Shown: positions 44,196-55,822 of the stretch, one piece after another
Layout of the letters: each line of letters begins with the position of its first letter
Numbering within the stretch: the stretch's first letter is position 1
From: Rhizophagus clarus
Lineage: Eukaryota > Glomeromycota > Glomeromycetes > Glomerales > Glomeraceae
DNA length: 64,000 nucleotides
Direction: 5' to 3'
NCBI GenBank assembly: GCA_015698045.1
Contig: BLAL01000027.1
Location: 188,501-252,500, forward strand
The notes under the pieces: model-generated
Databases searched by the model: none
The model's input: the letters and a program-made list of their open reading frames with translations, nothing else
What the model was told of the DNA's origin: nothing
Made by a program: the position numbers and the translations under genes

Positions 44196-45766
44196 GGAAA
44201 AATAATAATAAAATTAAAATATTTCTTCAACCTTTTTTTTTTTTAAATCGAAAAAAAAAAAAAAAAATGACAAGAAAAAAAAAGGGGGAGGGGAGAGTTT
44301 AAATTGCTTGAAAATCTAAAATAGATCTTATTAACTTCATATTTATATATCGAATGTTTAAGAAATATTTTGTTATAAAATAAAAATCTTACTGGGGATT
44401 AAATATCATGGTTGTAAATATGCATAATAAAAATGCGTACCTTGCAGATTGAACCAATTAATACTTTTAACACCGAGTATCCGTAATGAATCTTAGTTTG
44501 GGAAATTAGCCTATACATGTACTAAATTTGATCATTTTTTTAATTTGTGTAAAGATACAAATATGCACATGAGAAAAAACAAACGTCAAAATTTTATTAT
44601 TCCCGTACAAAAAAGGTGGAGAAATCATGCAATTAAAAGTTCTGTCTATGACTTTCTTGATATCCTTTCATTCTCTTAATGATAAACCTATGATCTCTAT
44701 ACCGAATGTCGTTAGATTTTAATTGGTTCATTATGACGGTTTAATGATTCCGTGCGTTTTCGCATCGGATTTGCATCATCAACGAATCTTAACTTGATTC
44801 CTAATAAAGTTTAAAAAAAATTGATTTATAATCAATCCACTTAAAACAATGCATTTGTTCGAGTAAAAGATTTTTTATTCCGAGATTTTTAATTTGATTT
44901 TATTTTCCAATCCGAAAAGAAAGATCGGGTTAACCGATTAAAGTTGGTTAGCATGTACACATGTATTGTACATTCGTAACTATGAAAATCCCTCCCTCAT
45001 TACTACATAAAAGATCGTAACAAATAAGGTTTTGTGCTGTACAAGTTTTAATATTTTTAATATTTTTAAATTTGTTAAATTTTTTTTTTTTTTATTTACG
45101 TTTTATGGGTTTGGCGTAATCTCTCTTATAGTATTAATGTTAACGTTAATGTAAGGAGTGTAAGGATATCACAAAAAGTTTTTTTTTTTTTTTCCTTTAA
45201 TATTTTTTTTTTTTTTTTTCCAAACTGCGGAAAGTTATGTTTCACAAGAGCAAACGCAATGTGGCAAACAAATAATTTAATTTATTTGTTCTCTTGATCT
45301 GTTAATCATTTTAATCACAATACATAATTTATTATTTTCAATGACATATTTAGAATATTTAGATTTTACCAGTAACAACTGTAGACCACTTATAAACCAT
45401 TATTACCATATGCAATGAGCATTGTGAACGCTATGAGAATACTCTTACGTATTTACAAACGGCCCACTCAATCACAGAGCACTTCAATGTAAATTAGCTC
45501 GCAATCTTACATATCATAATATATTCAGCTTGACATCACAAACGGTCCATCACTCCTTGAGTCCTTATTACTCAACTTTCAACTTGACAAATGCATTTGA
45601 ATAAAATGTTGATTTTTTTTTTTTCCGTTAAAAATTGATCTTTTTATTATTCTTATCTTTTGTCTCCTAAACGTTGACATTCTGATATAATTTATTTCTA
45701 GATTTGAGAAGAGTTAAAAAAAAAGAATAAAACCTAAATAAAAAAAAAACCAATCAAATTTATTTT
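43820..45766. other. Intergenic DNA with (TA)n and TnAn tracts
   Basis: No gene seen. (TA)n-like sequence at 43,837-43,876 lies immediately upstream of the fucosyltransferase ATG. A T20A13 tract is at 44,164-44,195, with further long T runs at about 45,180-45,220. Confidence 0.5.
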
Positions 45767-46778
45767 TCAAGAAAATAAATTTGTTCGATCCTCAGAATCT
45801 TTATTAATAATTCGATCAAAATATGCCACATACAAAGCGGGAAGGATAGGTGGGAATGGAGAATCAGGTCGGACCACAACATTTCTAATGTATAATTATT
45901 TTGTTAGCAATATTACATACACATATTACACAATATATATAATCTATTCATATTATATACATCAAATCTTACCTCATTTGTCTTCCATGAGAAGGTTTAG
46001 TAACAATACCATATGTTTCAATTCTTTCCGGATCAAGCCATTGCATTCCCCATTCACTAGATCCTTTAACATAAGCAATATTAACCCACTTTTTTTGATT
46101 TGGACACTTACGATAAATTTCACCAAAATATTTATAATTCCATCTTATTTCATAATCACATTCTAAAAGTCTATCTTGATCATCATCTCTAATAAATTTC
46201 GTTTTCCTACCTCCATCATTATTTTTCTTATTATCATCAACACCAATTGATGAAAAAGAAATATGAACTTTTGGTGGCCAAATAATAAACCATAACCCAC
46301 TCATATGTGATTGTGTTGTTAATATTGTATGATTATTATGAGGATTATTTCTCCCTTCTCTAACTTCATAATAAGCAGGATTCCATGCTTTGTAATTTTT
46401 AGCTATAATTTCCGCTATTTTCGATCGATCAGCTGATGTTGAATCTTCAGTAAAATTTGTTGAGAATATTGGATCACTATTTGAAGTAGTTTCGATTACA
46501 TAATCAAATTTATTAAATCCTATCCAGTTGTCACTTTTTAATCCTAAATAATATTCATACGGAATTTTTGTTATTCCCTTTGATAAGATTTCCTCATTTG
46601 ATTCAATAAAATAAAAACTTATATTAATTAACAAAAAGAATGTTGTTAAAATTATAAATCCAAAACCTAAATAATTAATATAACTATGACGGTTGTTATT
46701 ACGATTAGGTATATGATTTATATTGTGATAAGCCCCTCGAAGTAATGGTATTCTTTCAACATCTTCTTCCCGAGACAT
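45767..46778 (-). CDS. Single-pass membrane protein of unknown function, two exons
   Basis: The apparent 269-residue ORF ending at 45,969 stops inside an intron: its last codons ATGAG are followed by a GTAAGAT donor. An acceptor ACATTAG at 45,891-45,885 joins in frame to a second exon (45,767-45,884) encoding NVVVRPDSPFPPILP and ALYVAYFDRIINKDSEDRTN to a TGA. Exons 45973-46778 and 45767-45884 give 307 residues. Topology: about 36 cytoplasmic residues (MSREEDVERIPLLRGAYHN), one anchor (YLGFGFIILTTFFLLINISF), then an extracytoplasmic domain with a Trp-rich block (SGLWFIIWPPKVHISF), NFT/NHT glycosylation sites and CDYEIRWNYKYFGEIYRKCP. Family not recognised. Confidence 0.8.
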
Positions 46779-47950
46779 AATAAGTGAACTTATATATATA
46801 TATATGTGTATATTTATTATATGTGATATATGAATATATGTATATTTTTATTTATTTTATTTTATTTTAATTATTTAACGTAAAAGAAATTTTTTTTTTT
46901 TTTTCAAAAAGAATATTTTTCTATTTTTTTTTTTTTTTTCTCTTTGTAAAACAGGAGAAAAAATTAACCCGTAAAAAAACGAATATCCAACATTATATAG
47001 TTATGATTGTTATGATTGCTCAAAAGCCCATAGGGGTCATAGGATTAGGTAACTAGTTTTGTCCGACATTTCGTATATAAATATGCGCCTTTTATCTATA
47101 CCATATTTAGTTAATACGAATTTAACAAAATACGATATAGTAAAAAGATAACAGATATATGATTAGTTTGATAAATTCTCTATCAAAATTTCCAAATAAA
47201 AAAAAAAATTATTTATGATTGATATCTTTGTAACTCAGGGACCAACCCAATTTTTAATTTTTTAACCAAAATTATTATTTTTATTATTATTTCGATCAAA
47301 TTATTTGAAATTCAATCTTTTTTCACACTCGTGAGTCTCTATCTGAAGAAAGGATTTAGTTTTCTTATGAGAGATATAATTGAAGGATAAAACAAAATTT
47401 TATACTGAATGAGACTTTTAAACGAGCCTCTAAAGATATTATTCACATGATGAATCGCACGTGAGCTACCAATTGTTAATCACATGATCGTATGTCCAAT
47501 TCTCATTGCGCATGCATTAGAGGAAAGCACCTTTGACGGTACAAAATCTAGCGAAGTTAAAGGTGTGCAAACTAGAAAGAGATCAATATTATGGAAAGGT
47601 CCAAACCTTTGCATGCCGGTTTTGACAGGTTAAGGTGAAATATAATAACATGTGATCAAAAGATACGAGTTACAGCTTAAAATGTAATGGCCTCGTGATG
47701 ACTATTTAATTGTAGGATCTTTGAATTGGGCGCTCTATATTATCCATTTTAAAGAGCTTTGACATTAAACTTTATTCACAATTTTAAAAAATCCTCCTAC
47801 TACATACTAAAATTTCACCCAGTTGTAACAATCTTCATTAGCAGCTATTAGTAAAAAATCTACTCACAAAGAAGGTTTGCTAGGAAAAGATTGCATCTTG
47901 ATTTTTGTCTTTATAAACATAATCTCTTTGATACCAGTAAGACCACTTAT
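46779..47950. other. Intergenic DNA, no feature seen
   Basis: TATATATATATATGTG just upstream of the membrane-protein ATG may serve as promoter. The rest is AT-rich without ORF, RNA gene or repeat that I can support. Confidence 0.45.
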
Positions 47951-48232
47951 CTAAAATCGTCTGGAATGCATAATGTTATACTTTTCATTATGGAATTCAC
48001 ATTTGTATTTATATTTATTGCTCCATTTCTTTTGACTTGAGCCTGAGGGACTTGCTAGTAGTTTTTGCTCTTGTTCCTGTTCCATTTCTTGTTGTTCTTG
48101 TTCTTTTTGTTCCATTTCTTGTTGTTCTTGTTCTTTTCGTTTCATTTCTTGTTGTTCTTGTTCTTTTTGTTCCATTTCTTGTTGTTCTTGTTCTTGTTGT
48201 TCTTGCTGTTGTTCTTTATTTTTCTCGTCCAT
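47951..48232 (-). CDS. Gln/Glu-rich repeat protein (93 residues)
   Basis: Start chosen at MDEKNKEQQQEQQ (48,232) because the 17 residues upstream in frame are a hydrophobic Phe/Tyr run unlikely to be coding. The core is four imperfect 10-residue repeats (QEQQEMEQKE, with QEMKRKE and QEMEQE variants) encoded by a 30-bp minisatellite, predicted to form a charged coiled coil. The tail is LLASPSGSSQKKWSNKYKYK followed by CEFHNEKYNIMHSRRF. It may be a real small protein or a fragment of a longer spliced gene. Repeat number is probably polymorphic. Function unknown. Confidence 0.45.
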   Translation of the reverse strand: MDEKNKEQQQEQQEQEQQEMEQKEQEQQEMKRKEQEQQEMEQKEQEQQEMEQEQEQKLLASPSGSSQKKWSNKYKYKCEFHNEKYNIMHSRRF

Positions 48233-49347
48233 AATATAAATCGGAGAGAGGTAGGAATAAAGGTAAAAACAAAAAAAAAACAAAGTAAAGAAATATATAG
48301 AAAATTTGCATCATCAGTAATCACGTCAATCACATCTTTAGAAATTATTACGCGTAATAATTTGCTACGTGCGGTAATACTTTTTTTTCTAAATTCGAAT
48401 TTATAAATACGTCATACATTACAATTATTACATAAAGTGAGACAAATAATGTCTTGATTAAAGAAAGAGTATGATAAAGTCATGTACATTTTAAATAGAA
48501 ACGTCACACCTGTTGCGTCATACAACTAACTCTCAAGAATAAGGTGCGTGATAACCATATTTTATATGGAAATACTAAACACATTATGCTTAAATTTATG
48601 TGAAATAATTGCATGAACATACTGCGTATGTTGTCAATGAAATACAGTTAGTTGAAGTACATGCGATAATGCGATATTCCATGTTTGGCCATTTAACTTT
48701 TTAACATTAATAATCACTTATGCAATGTTTTGTTTTTGTGTTTTTAAAAATGGTTAAAATGATGAACAATAAAATTTTGACAATTATAAATTTGAAAAAC
48801 CAATAAAATTTACTGATGGATCGAAATCTAGATTCCACGGACAACATGCAATAAACATTAATTAATTTATTTTTAGTCAGTAAAACTTTCCAAAATGTTG
48901 TTTCAAAAAAAAATTTACTATCATTTGGTATGAATTATAATTAGCTTTTTGTGTAAAATTTAATTACAAACATTGCATACATTACTTTAGACGATCATCT
49001 CTTGTTGTCATTTGTTTTGCGCTACTTTTAAATTTAGAATTTTTGGCTTCAAATGAGTATGTATCTTGTGTCTAGAATAAGATTTTATTTCTTTACTTAA
49101 TACACCTTCATAGGTTTCTCTAAAAAGGTAAAGTTGTCATTTTCTTTAAAATACATCTGTTTATATCCTTTTATTTATATTTATTGTATCAATAATAACA
49201 CAAACTGTAACCATATCCTCATAAGATACGATTCAATGGTTACTATTTTTTCTCGACCTCTTTTTTTTTTCTTTTTTTTTAAAAAAAAAAATATATATAT
49301 ACATGTATATATAACTTTCCTAATTTCCTTTCATTCCTTTAAACAAA
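48233..49347. other. Intergenic region, divergent promoters
   Basis: Lies between the Gln/Glu-rich ORF and the iron permease. No gene is seen. A TnAn tract at about 49,261-49,290, followed by ATATATATATACATGTATAT, precedes the permease ATG by roughly 50 bp. Confidence 0.45.
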
Positions 49348-50469
49348 ATGGCAATTGAATTATTCAATCTTACAGCTTTTTTTATTATACTGAGAGAAAC
49401 ATTAGAATGTACGTTGATAATAACTATTTTATTTAGTTTGATTGACAGAATAATTCAGGATGAAAATCAAGAACTTAGAAAGGAATTAAAGAGAAAAATA
49501 TGGATTGGAATTGGTTTCGGTGTAATAATTTCACTGATTATAAGTGCAATATTTTTAGCTGTAAATCTTATAATTGAAAAAAACAATTGGGAACAAACTA
49601 ATAATATTTGGGGTAAGAAGAAAAGCTTTTGTCTTTACACTAAAAGTATTTTTTTTCTTTAAAAAAAAAAAAAAAAAATTAAAACTTTGTTTTTCTAGAA
49701 ACAGTTTTTTCATTTGTCGCTACATTTCTTATTACTATGATGGCGTTCAATATGATAAAAATAACTAATTGGAAAGATAGTATAGAGAAACGATTAAGTA
49801 ATATAATGTTAAATTATTTACGTCATCATAGAAGAAACCTATTACCTTTATCTTTATTACCTTTAACATTTATTTGTCGTGAATCTTTGGAAACTTTTAT
49901 TTTAATTACTGGGGTAAGTTTAAACTTTTAAATTATGTATATTCTAATCAACCGTTCTAAATTTTTTTTTTTTCTTTCGGTAGACCGGGGCTAAAATTTA
50001 TAGTTTACCTATTCCAATTTTAGTTGGAACTTCTACGGGTTTATTAATAGGTTACCTTATTTATAGAGGATTTAAAAAATTCTCGTTAAATTTATTTTTG
50101 TTATTCATTATCACATTATTGTTTTTTATGGGTGCAGGATTTTTTTCATCGGCCTGTAATGAATTGGAAGATATAATAGGTTCCAAAGAAATTATTTTAT
50201 GGGAATTAAATTGTTGTGATCCATCAGAAAATAATGGTTGGAGTATTGCTGGTAATTTATTTGGTTGGAGAAATAAAGCTACTGTTGCTTCTACTATAGG
50301 TTATTTTTTATATTGGTTTATTATAATAATTTATGTTTTATTCGTTTATAATTGTCATAAAAATAATATTACCCAACAAGAACAACAACATCAAGAATTA
50401 CAATCACAACCAGAAAGTAACATTACAATGCAAGAAACAGAAAATTTAGAAATTTCTTCATTATTATAA
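49348..50469 (+). CDS. FTR1: FTR1-family iron permease, three exons
   Basis: Exons 49348-49612, 49699-49913 and 49984-50469 join to 321 residues. Introns are 86 and 70 bp with GTAAGA/GTAAGT donors and CTAG/GTAG acceptors. About seven hydrophobic helices are seen. The two REXLE iron-binding motifs of the family are present as RETLE (residues 16-20, first helix) and RESLE in exon 2 (FICRESLETFILITG). A loop with CNELEDI and WELNCC precedes the last helices, and the C-terminal tail is Gln-rich. In fungi FTR1 forms a plasma-membrane complex with a multicopper ferroxidase (Fet3) for high-affinity iron uptake, but no Fet3 neighbour is visible here. At 321 residues it is shorter than yeast Ftr1 (404) at the C-terminal tail. 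All key residues of both motifs are intact, so it is probably functional. Confidence 0.9.
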
Positions 50470-50598
50470 TCACAATCTCAATTAAATATTAATGAATCAA
50501 CTGCATAATAATTTTTTCTTTTTTTCTTTTCAATTCATGTAAATTTTTTTTCTTTTTTAAAAAATAAAAAAAAAAATAAAAATAAAAATGGTTAATTA

Positions 50599-50770
50599 GG
50601 GCAGTGACATATATTAGCTAATATTTTAGGGGGTGGGGGGGTAAACGAAAATCTTAGATTACACAATTTTTAAAAAATATGATTGGTTGCACGTGACCAA
50701 GATATCTTACCCGGGGGTGGGGGGTAAGCGCCTATAGTAAATAAATATTAGCTAATATATGTTACTGCCC
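50599..50770. mobile_element. PIF/Harbinger-like MITE (172 bp) with G-rich interior
   Basis: Inverted ends GGGCAGTGACATATATTAGC and GCTAATATATGTTACTGCCC, flanked by TTA on both sides (50,596-50,598 and 50,771-50,773), the Harbinger-type 3-bp duplication. The interior holds GGGGGTGGGGGGG and GGGGGTGGGGGG, the strongest G-runs in the window, plus GCACGTGAC. It lies about 130 bp after the permease stop codon, so it may be in the 3' UTR. Confidence 0.85.
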
Positions 50771-50857
50771 TTAACAATTTATAATTTTATTTTTTAATAT
50801 ATGCATTATTTTATTCTTTAAGTATATTATTAATTCATGGGTAAATTTATATCTAAC

Positions 50858-50915
50858 ACCCCTGTATGATGCTTAAATCTCACATACCCCCCTGTGTAAT
50901 GCTTAAATCTCACAT
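50858..50915. repeat. 30-bp direct repeat, 2 copies
   Basis: Two copies of CCCCTGTATGATGCTTAAAT plus CTCACAT at a 30-bp offset with two differences. Confidence 0.8.
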
Positions 50916-51220
50916 TTTATCATGTGATTTAATTTAAATTTTTTGATTGGTTAATTTTTTTTTTAATGTTTATGATAAATAAAAAATTTTTTTGTGAAAA
51001 AACATTTATTAAAATTTATGTAATGAAATTTTATTTGCAAGTTAAAAATACTAAGCCAACAATTTATTAGTTTAATATATCATATGTTTTATTGATTAAA
51101 AAAAAAATAAAATATTATCAAATTTACACTATTTGAAATAATTATTTTTGGTAAAGAAGAGAAATCAGTAAAAAGAAAATTACATTAATAAAGAAAAGGA
51201 ATTGTATAAGTAAAAAGGAC

Positions 51221-52612
51221 TAAAGTTGCCTGTCAAAACTAAAGAATTTTGACATGTTAAAATTGTCAAAACTATTTCGATATTTTGACATTAGTCTTCT
51301 AATTTATTGAAATGCTAAAATAGTTCTGACATGTCAAAATTGTTGAAACTATTTTGATATGTGATATATATAATATATACATATCAAATAGCAATCACTA
51401 ATGTTAATTTAACAAAAAAACCATTTTGCAATAGTTTTTTAAGTGCAACATTTTTTATTTTTTAATTTTTAAGCAAAAAAACTATTTTACAACAGTTTTT
51501 CAAACATTTAATAAAAAATGTTGTGAAACATTTTTTATTTTTTAATTTTTAAACAAAAAAAACCATTTTGTAACAGTTTTTTAATTATTTAATAAAAAAC
51601 ATTGTGAAACATTTTTTATTTTTTTAGCTTAGAAAAAAACCATTTTGTAACAGTTTTTTAAACATTTAATAAAAATATTGTGAAACACTTTTTATTTTTT
51701 TAACTTAGAAAAAAAACCATTTTGCAATAGTTTTTCAAGTATTTAATAAAAAATGTTGTGAAACGTTTTTATTTTTAAATTTTTAAGTGAAAAAAACTAT
51801 TTCGCAATAGTTTTTCAAGCATTTAATAAAAAATGTTGCAAACCATTTTTTATTTTTTAATTTTTAAACAAAAAAACTGTTTCATAACAGTTTTCAATTA
51901 TTTAATAAAAAATGTTATGAAATGTTTTTTATTTTTTTAACTTAGAAAAAAAATCCTGTTTCACAACAGTTTTTCAAGCATTTAATAAAAAATGTTGCGA
52001 AATATTTTTTATTTTTTTAACTTAAAAAAAAAAACTGTTTTATAACAGTTTTTCAAATATTTAATAAAAAATGTTGTGAAATGTTTTTTATTTTTGAATT
52101 TTTAAGTAAAAAAAACCATTTTGCAATTGTTTTTCAATTATTTAATAAAAAATGTTATGAAATGTTTTTTATTTTTTTAACTTAGAAAAAAAATCCTGTT
52201 TCACAACAGTTTTTCAAGCATTTAATAAAAAATGTTGCGAAATATTTTTTATTTTTTTAACTTAAAAAAAAAAACTGTTTTATAACAGTTTTTCAAATAT
52301 TTAATAAAAAATGTTGTGAAATGTTTTTTATTTTTGAATTTTTAAGTAAAAAAAACCATTTTGCAATTGTTTTTCAATTATTTAATAAAAAATGTTGCGA
52401 AACATTTCTTATTTTTTAATTTTTATTATAATGAATGAAATCTGTTGTAAAATATTATGATGTTTAGTTTCAGCAGTTTTGACATGTCAAAACTAATTTT
52501 AATATTTTGACAATTTCGACATATTAAAACTATTTTAGTATTTTGGCATTTTAACGTATTTTAAGTTTCAATATTTTGATATTGCCCAATTGAGTTTTGG
52601 CAGGCAACTTTA
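51221..52612. mobile_element. Non-autonomous TIR transposon B (1,392 bp), same family as A
   Basis: Starts TAAAGTTGCCTG and ends CAGGCAACTTTA, with inner TTTTGACATGTTAAAATTG/GTTTTGACATGTCAAAAC arms as in element A. Flanks AAAAGGAC (51,213-51,220) and AAAAAGAC (52,613-52,620) match at 7 of 8 positions. The core is entirely hairpin satellite; no ORF. Confidence 0.83.
51420..52430. repeat. Hairpin satellite of about 80 bp with exact 240-bp higher-order duplication
   Basis: About 12 monomers of 77-81 bp, each with two small hairpins (AAAACTGTT..AACAGTTTT and ATAAAAAATGTT..AACATTTTTTAT). Neighbouring monomers differ at many positions, yet 51,901-52,140 and 52,141-52,380 are identical over all 240 bases, i.e. 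three monomers duplicated together very recently. Confidence 0.9.
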
Positions 52613-53040
52613 AAAAAGACAAAATAAATAAAGAAGTAAATGAAAAAAAATGAATAGTAAACGAAAACAAAATAAATAAAAAGAGTAGTAAAAGTAAGTA
52701 AAATAAATAAAAAAAAAGGTAAAATAAAATGAAATAAACAAAGGAAAAGTAAAGTGAAATGAAACAAATGAAGAAAAAGCAGAAGGAAAAAATGAAATAA
52801 ATGAAAGTAAAGCAAAAAAGAATGAAATAAATAATAGAAAAGTAAAATAAAACAAAATAAATGAAGAGGGAATGAAAAAGAGAATAAAAAAAGAAAAAAG
52901 AATAGAAACATAAGTAAGATAAAGAAGAACAATAAAGGAAGGAAAATAGGGGACCAAACCATAAAATAAAAGATGAAATAGTTAATAGTGAACAAAATAT
53001 ATATGTAATTAATAAATAAAAATAAAAAAAAATAAAAAAA
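52613..53040. repeat. Purine-rich degenerate satellite
   Basis: AAATGAAATAAATGAAAGTAAAG-like sequence, nearly pyrimidine-free apart from T, immediately abutting element B. It resembles the reverse complement of the 10,190-10,965 tract. Minus-strand Phe/Ser/Leu ORFs are artefacts. Confidence 0.7.
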
Positions 53041-54339
53041 TTATACCTTAACTGCAGAGAAGAATCAAAAGATCTAAAAAAAATGAAATATGAAATATAA
53101 ACAATAAATAAAATATAAAAATAAATTAAGAAATAAGAAGGAATATAAAATTAAAATTATATAATATTAAACATATCTTAATTATAAAATCAAAAAAGCA
53201 AAAAGTTTTAAAAAACAAAATAAAATTAATAAAGAATAAAATGTAAATGTAAGAAGTAAAATAAAAAGAAAAAAAAACTTACTTTAAAATACTTTAGCAT
53301 ATTTGTTAAGATAAGAAAGAATGTGTTTAAAAAAAAACTGATCTAGCTGATAAATAAATATGAAAATATATAAATCATGTAATATTATCATCATGTTAAA
53401 TTTTAATCATATTACCTCTTACAAAATACATATTTATTCTTAATTCATTATATTTTACTAAAGTTGTATAAATTTCAGTTTAATAATTATATATTATTGG
53501 ATAATTAAATTATTTATCAATAATCATGCCATTTTTTAGCTTTTAATAAAATAAGCTTTATTTTTATTTTTATCAAAACAATCAAAATTATAATTGTAAA
53601 TAAGATAAGATTGATACATTTAAAAATGTAGGTTGTGAGTACTAATTAAACTAATACTAATACAAAAGTGCTAAACAAAAAGTTATCATAGAACTTTAAG
53701 GTGAAAATTAAAGTAAGTGCTATAGCCTACTATAGCATGATAATTATAGTAACAAAAATAATTAAATAGAGATATAATAGATAAAATAATCATATGACAT
53801 AATCACGTGATAATATTTTATTGAAGAATTATTTTTAGAATTCATTTTTAGTTTAGATTTTATTTTTAGTTTCTATTTTTATTGTTATTTATGATTTTTA
53901 TTTTTAGATTAGAAGAGATAGTATTAGAAAGTTTAGTAAAAACATTCTTTATATTTTCTTATAATTAACAAAATAGTAGATAATGTAATGCTAAGAAATG
54001 TCAAGTATAAGTTATTCACAATAAGTATTAGTAATAGTTTAGGATTAATTTTCTTTTAATTTTCTTTTATGTACATTTTTACTTTATAGATTAATAAAAA
54101 TTTTAAAGATATTTTTTTACATGAAATTTTGAGAAATATTATTTTATATAATATATTCTGTAAATAAGAAAAAATCCTTAATTAGCCTTTTTTTTAGCTC
54201 AAATAAAATATATTTTTATTATTGATCTAGATTTAAATTGAATTAATAATTATTGAGGATTTAAATATTATTTTATTTTGATATATTAAATAAAGTTTAG
54301 TAGAAGTTATATTTATTTAAGAATTAAAAAAGTATTGTA
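53041..54339. other. AT-rich spacer, no gene seen
   Basis: Low-complexity A/T DNA. ATTTTTAGTTTAGATTTTATT-type short repeats lie near 53,835-53,910. Confidence 0.45.
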
Positions 54340-55506
54340 AAGTTATAGCAAAAGCTATTTATACTAATGGTGGTCAAAATTATCAGGATATTTGTGAGCA
54401 TTTTGTCTAGCACAAGAACAGGCACAGCTACTGAATTTAATTATTTATGATATTCCAGCAAAATAGATAGTTATACTCTTCTTGAAAACTTAAGTTTCTG
54501 GGATAAAATTGTATCAATCAGCACTAGGGTGCATAAGAAATACTTTTCAACTAGAATGAGATTGATATCAAATCACGAGTGTTTAAAAGTGTATAATAGA
54601 GGTGAATGGACCATTAGATTTGGTGATATTCCAGTTAGATAGTTTTTAGCTTTGTAAAATCTCGCAGAAAGAAAACAGTGTGAAAAATTTCAGGCAGTCA
54701 TCTCTAACATTCTAGATGACATAACTGAATCCTTCTTCTTTTCCAACTATATTCCTAGTTCCTTTATACTTATTAGTGAACTGAAATCCTTTAAAATTAT
54801 TAAAGAAGCCTCAGAAGCAAGAAAGTTGATTGGCTATTTCGCAACATGGGACCAAATATCAAAATATATAAATAACCTGCAACTTTAGAATAATGTTAAT
54901 TTGTCATAGTATCATTATTCCATTCCAAGATTTAGGCTTCAGAAACATTATTTTGCTTGATTTAGCAATGCAGAGAATTCTAATAACTCATCTAAAGTTA
55001 CCCCTTATCATATAAATACTAATAAATTTTCAGGTACCCATAGGTTTCTCAACCAAAATAAAAAAAATAGCAATATTAAGAACTCTGGTTTATCTAACAA
55101 AAAGAACTCTCGCTTCAAGATGAGCCAATCCAATCAGCCAGATGTAAATAGTTTAATTGCAGAACTGAAGGTCCTTTTGGAACAATTTATATAATTTAGT
55201 TATATATAGGTTTATCAACTTATTAACTTTAGAATATTTTAAATTTAGTTATATTTTTATTTTTATTTATTATTTTTCTAGAATATTTCTTTATTTTCTT
55301 TTTTATTTCTCTGATTCCTTAAATTTATACTAGATTTCCTATTATACCTCTTGAGAATGGGCTATTATAGTTAGTTATGACAAGTACTTGTCACCTATTA
55401 TTGCAACACTAATAGATGAGACGGTATAGATTCTATTATTATATTTGTAATTTTCAGATATATTTTTAATAAATCTATACATTTATTTTGACCAAAAAAA
55501 AAAAAA
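54340..55506 (+). pseudogene. Poly(A)-tailed retroelement fragment (LINE ORF1-like or retrocopy)
   Basis: A 5' piece reads KVIAKAIYTNGGQNYQDICE. After a frame change a long frame gives SYTLLENLSFWDKIVSISTR, HKKYFSTRMRLISNHECLKV, EWTIRFGDIPV, FQAVISNILDDITESFFFSN, IKEASEARKLIGYFATWDQI and SQSNQPDVNSLIAELKVLL, ending at 55,193. Stops at 54,640-54,642, 54,655-54,657, 54,886-54,888, 54,907-54,909 and 54,958-54,960 kill it. An AATAAA at 55,468-55,473 is followed about 20 nt later by a 13-A tail ending at 55,506, so it was reverse-transcribed from a polyadenylated RNA. I judge it a 5'-truncated non-LTR element ORF1; a host gene retrocopy is the alternative. Confidence 0.6.
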
Positions 55507-55575
55507 GGAATTTAGAAATTATGGCAATTAAAATGTACAAATTAATTTGAAATTTAGTTAAAATAATTTGGGTGG

Positions 55576-55822
55576 CATCTATAGTAGAAGATTATCTTAT
55601 GCATTATGAATAGGTATAAATATTAAGGATGTAAAGATAATGTAGTTGGATGATTTATTGGGATGTAGGTTCTATAGTATTTGTTTGCCATCTGTAGTTG
55701 GTTATAGATAGCTTATTTAGACTTTGATACTTCAAACTTATCTTTTAAGTATTTAATTTTATTTTATGTATTTAAAGTTATATTGCTCATAAAACATAAA
55801 ATATTAAAATAATTTATAAAAA
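55576..55822. repeat. Dispersed repeat R, uninterrupted copy
   Basis: About 247 bp including TAAAGATAATGTAGTTGGAT, GTTGGTTATAGATAGCTTA and AAGTATTTAATTTTATTTTA. It matches a second copy at 56,778-56,906 plus 58,248-58,370 and provides the empty-site comparison for the inserted element. Confidence 0.85.

Noticed and set aside
45780..45800. GTTCGATCC as a tRNA T-arm
   Set aside because: No matching acceptor or D-arm; the sequence is the antisense of a coding exon (DRTNLF).
52561..52995. 144- and 115-residue minus-strand ORFs
   Set aside because: Antisense of a purine-rich satellite; artefacts.
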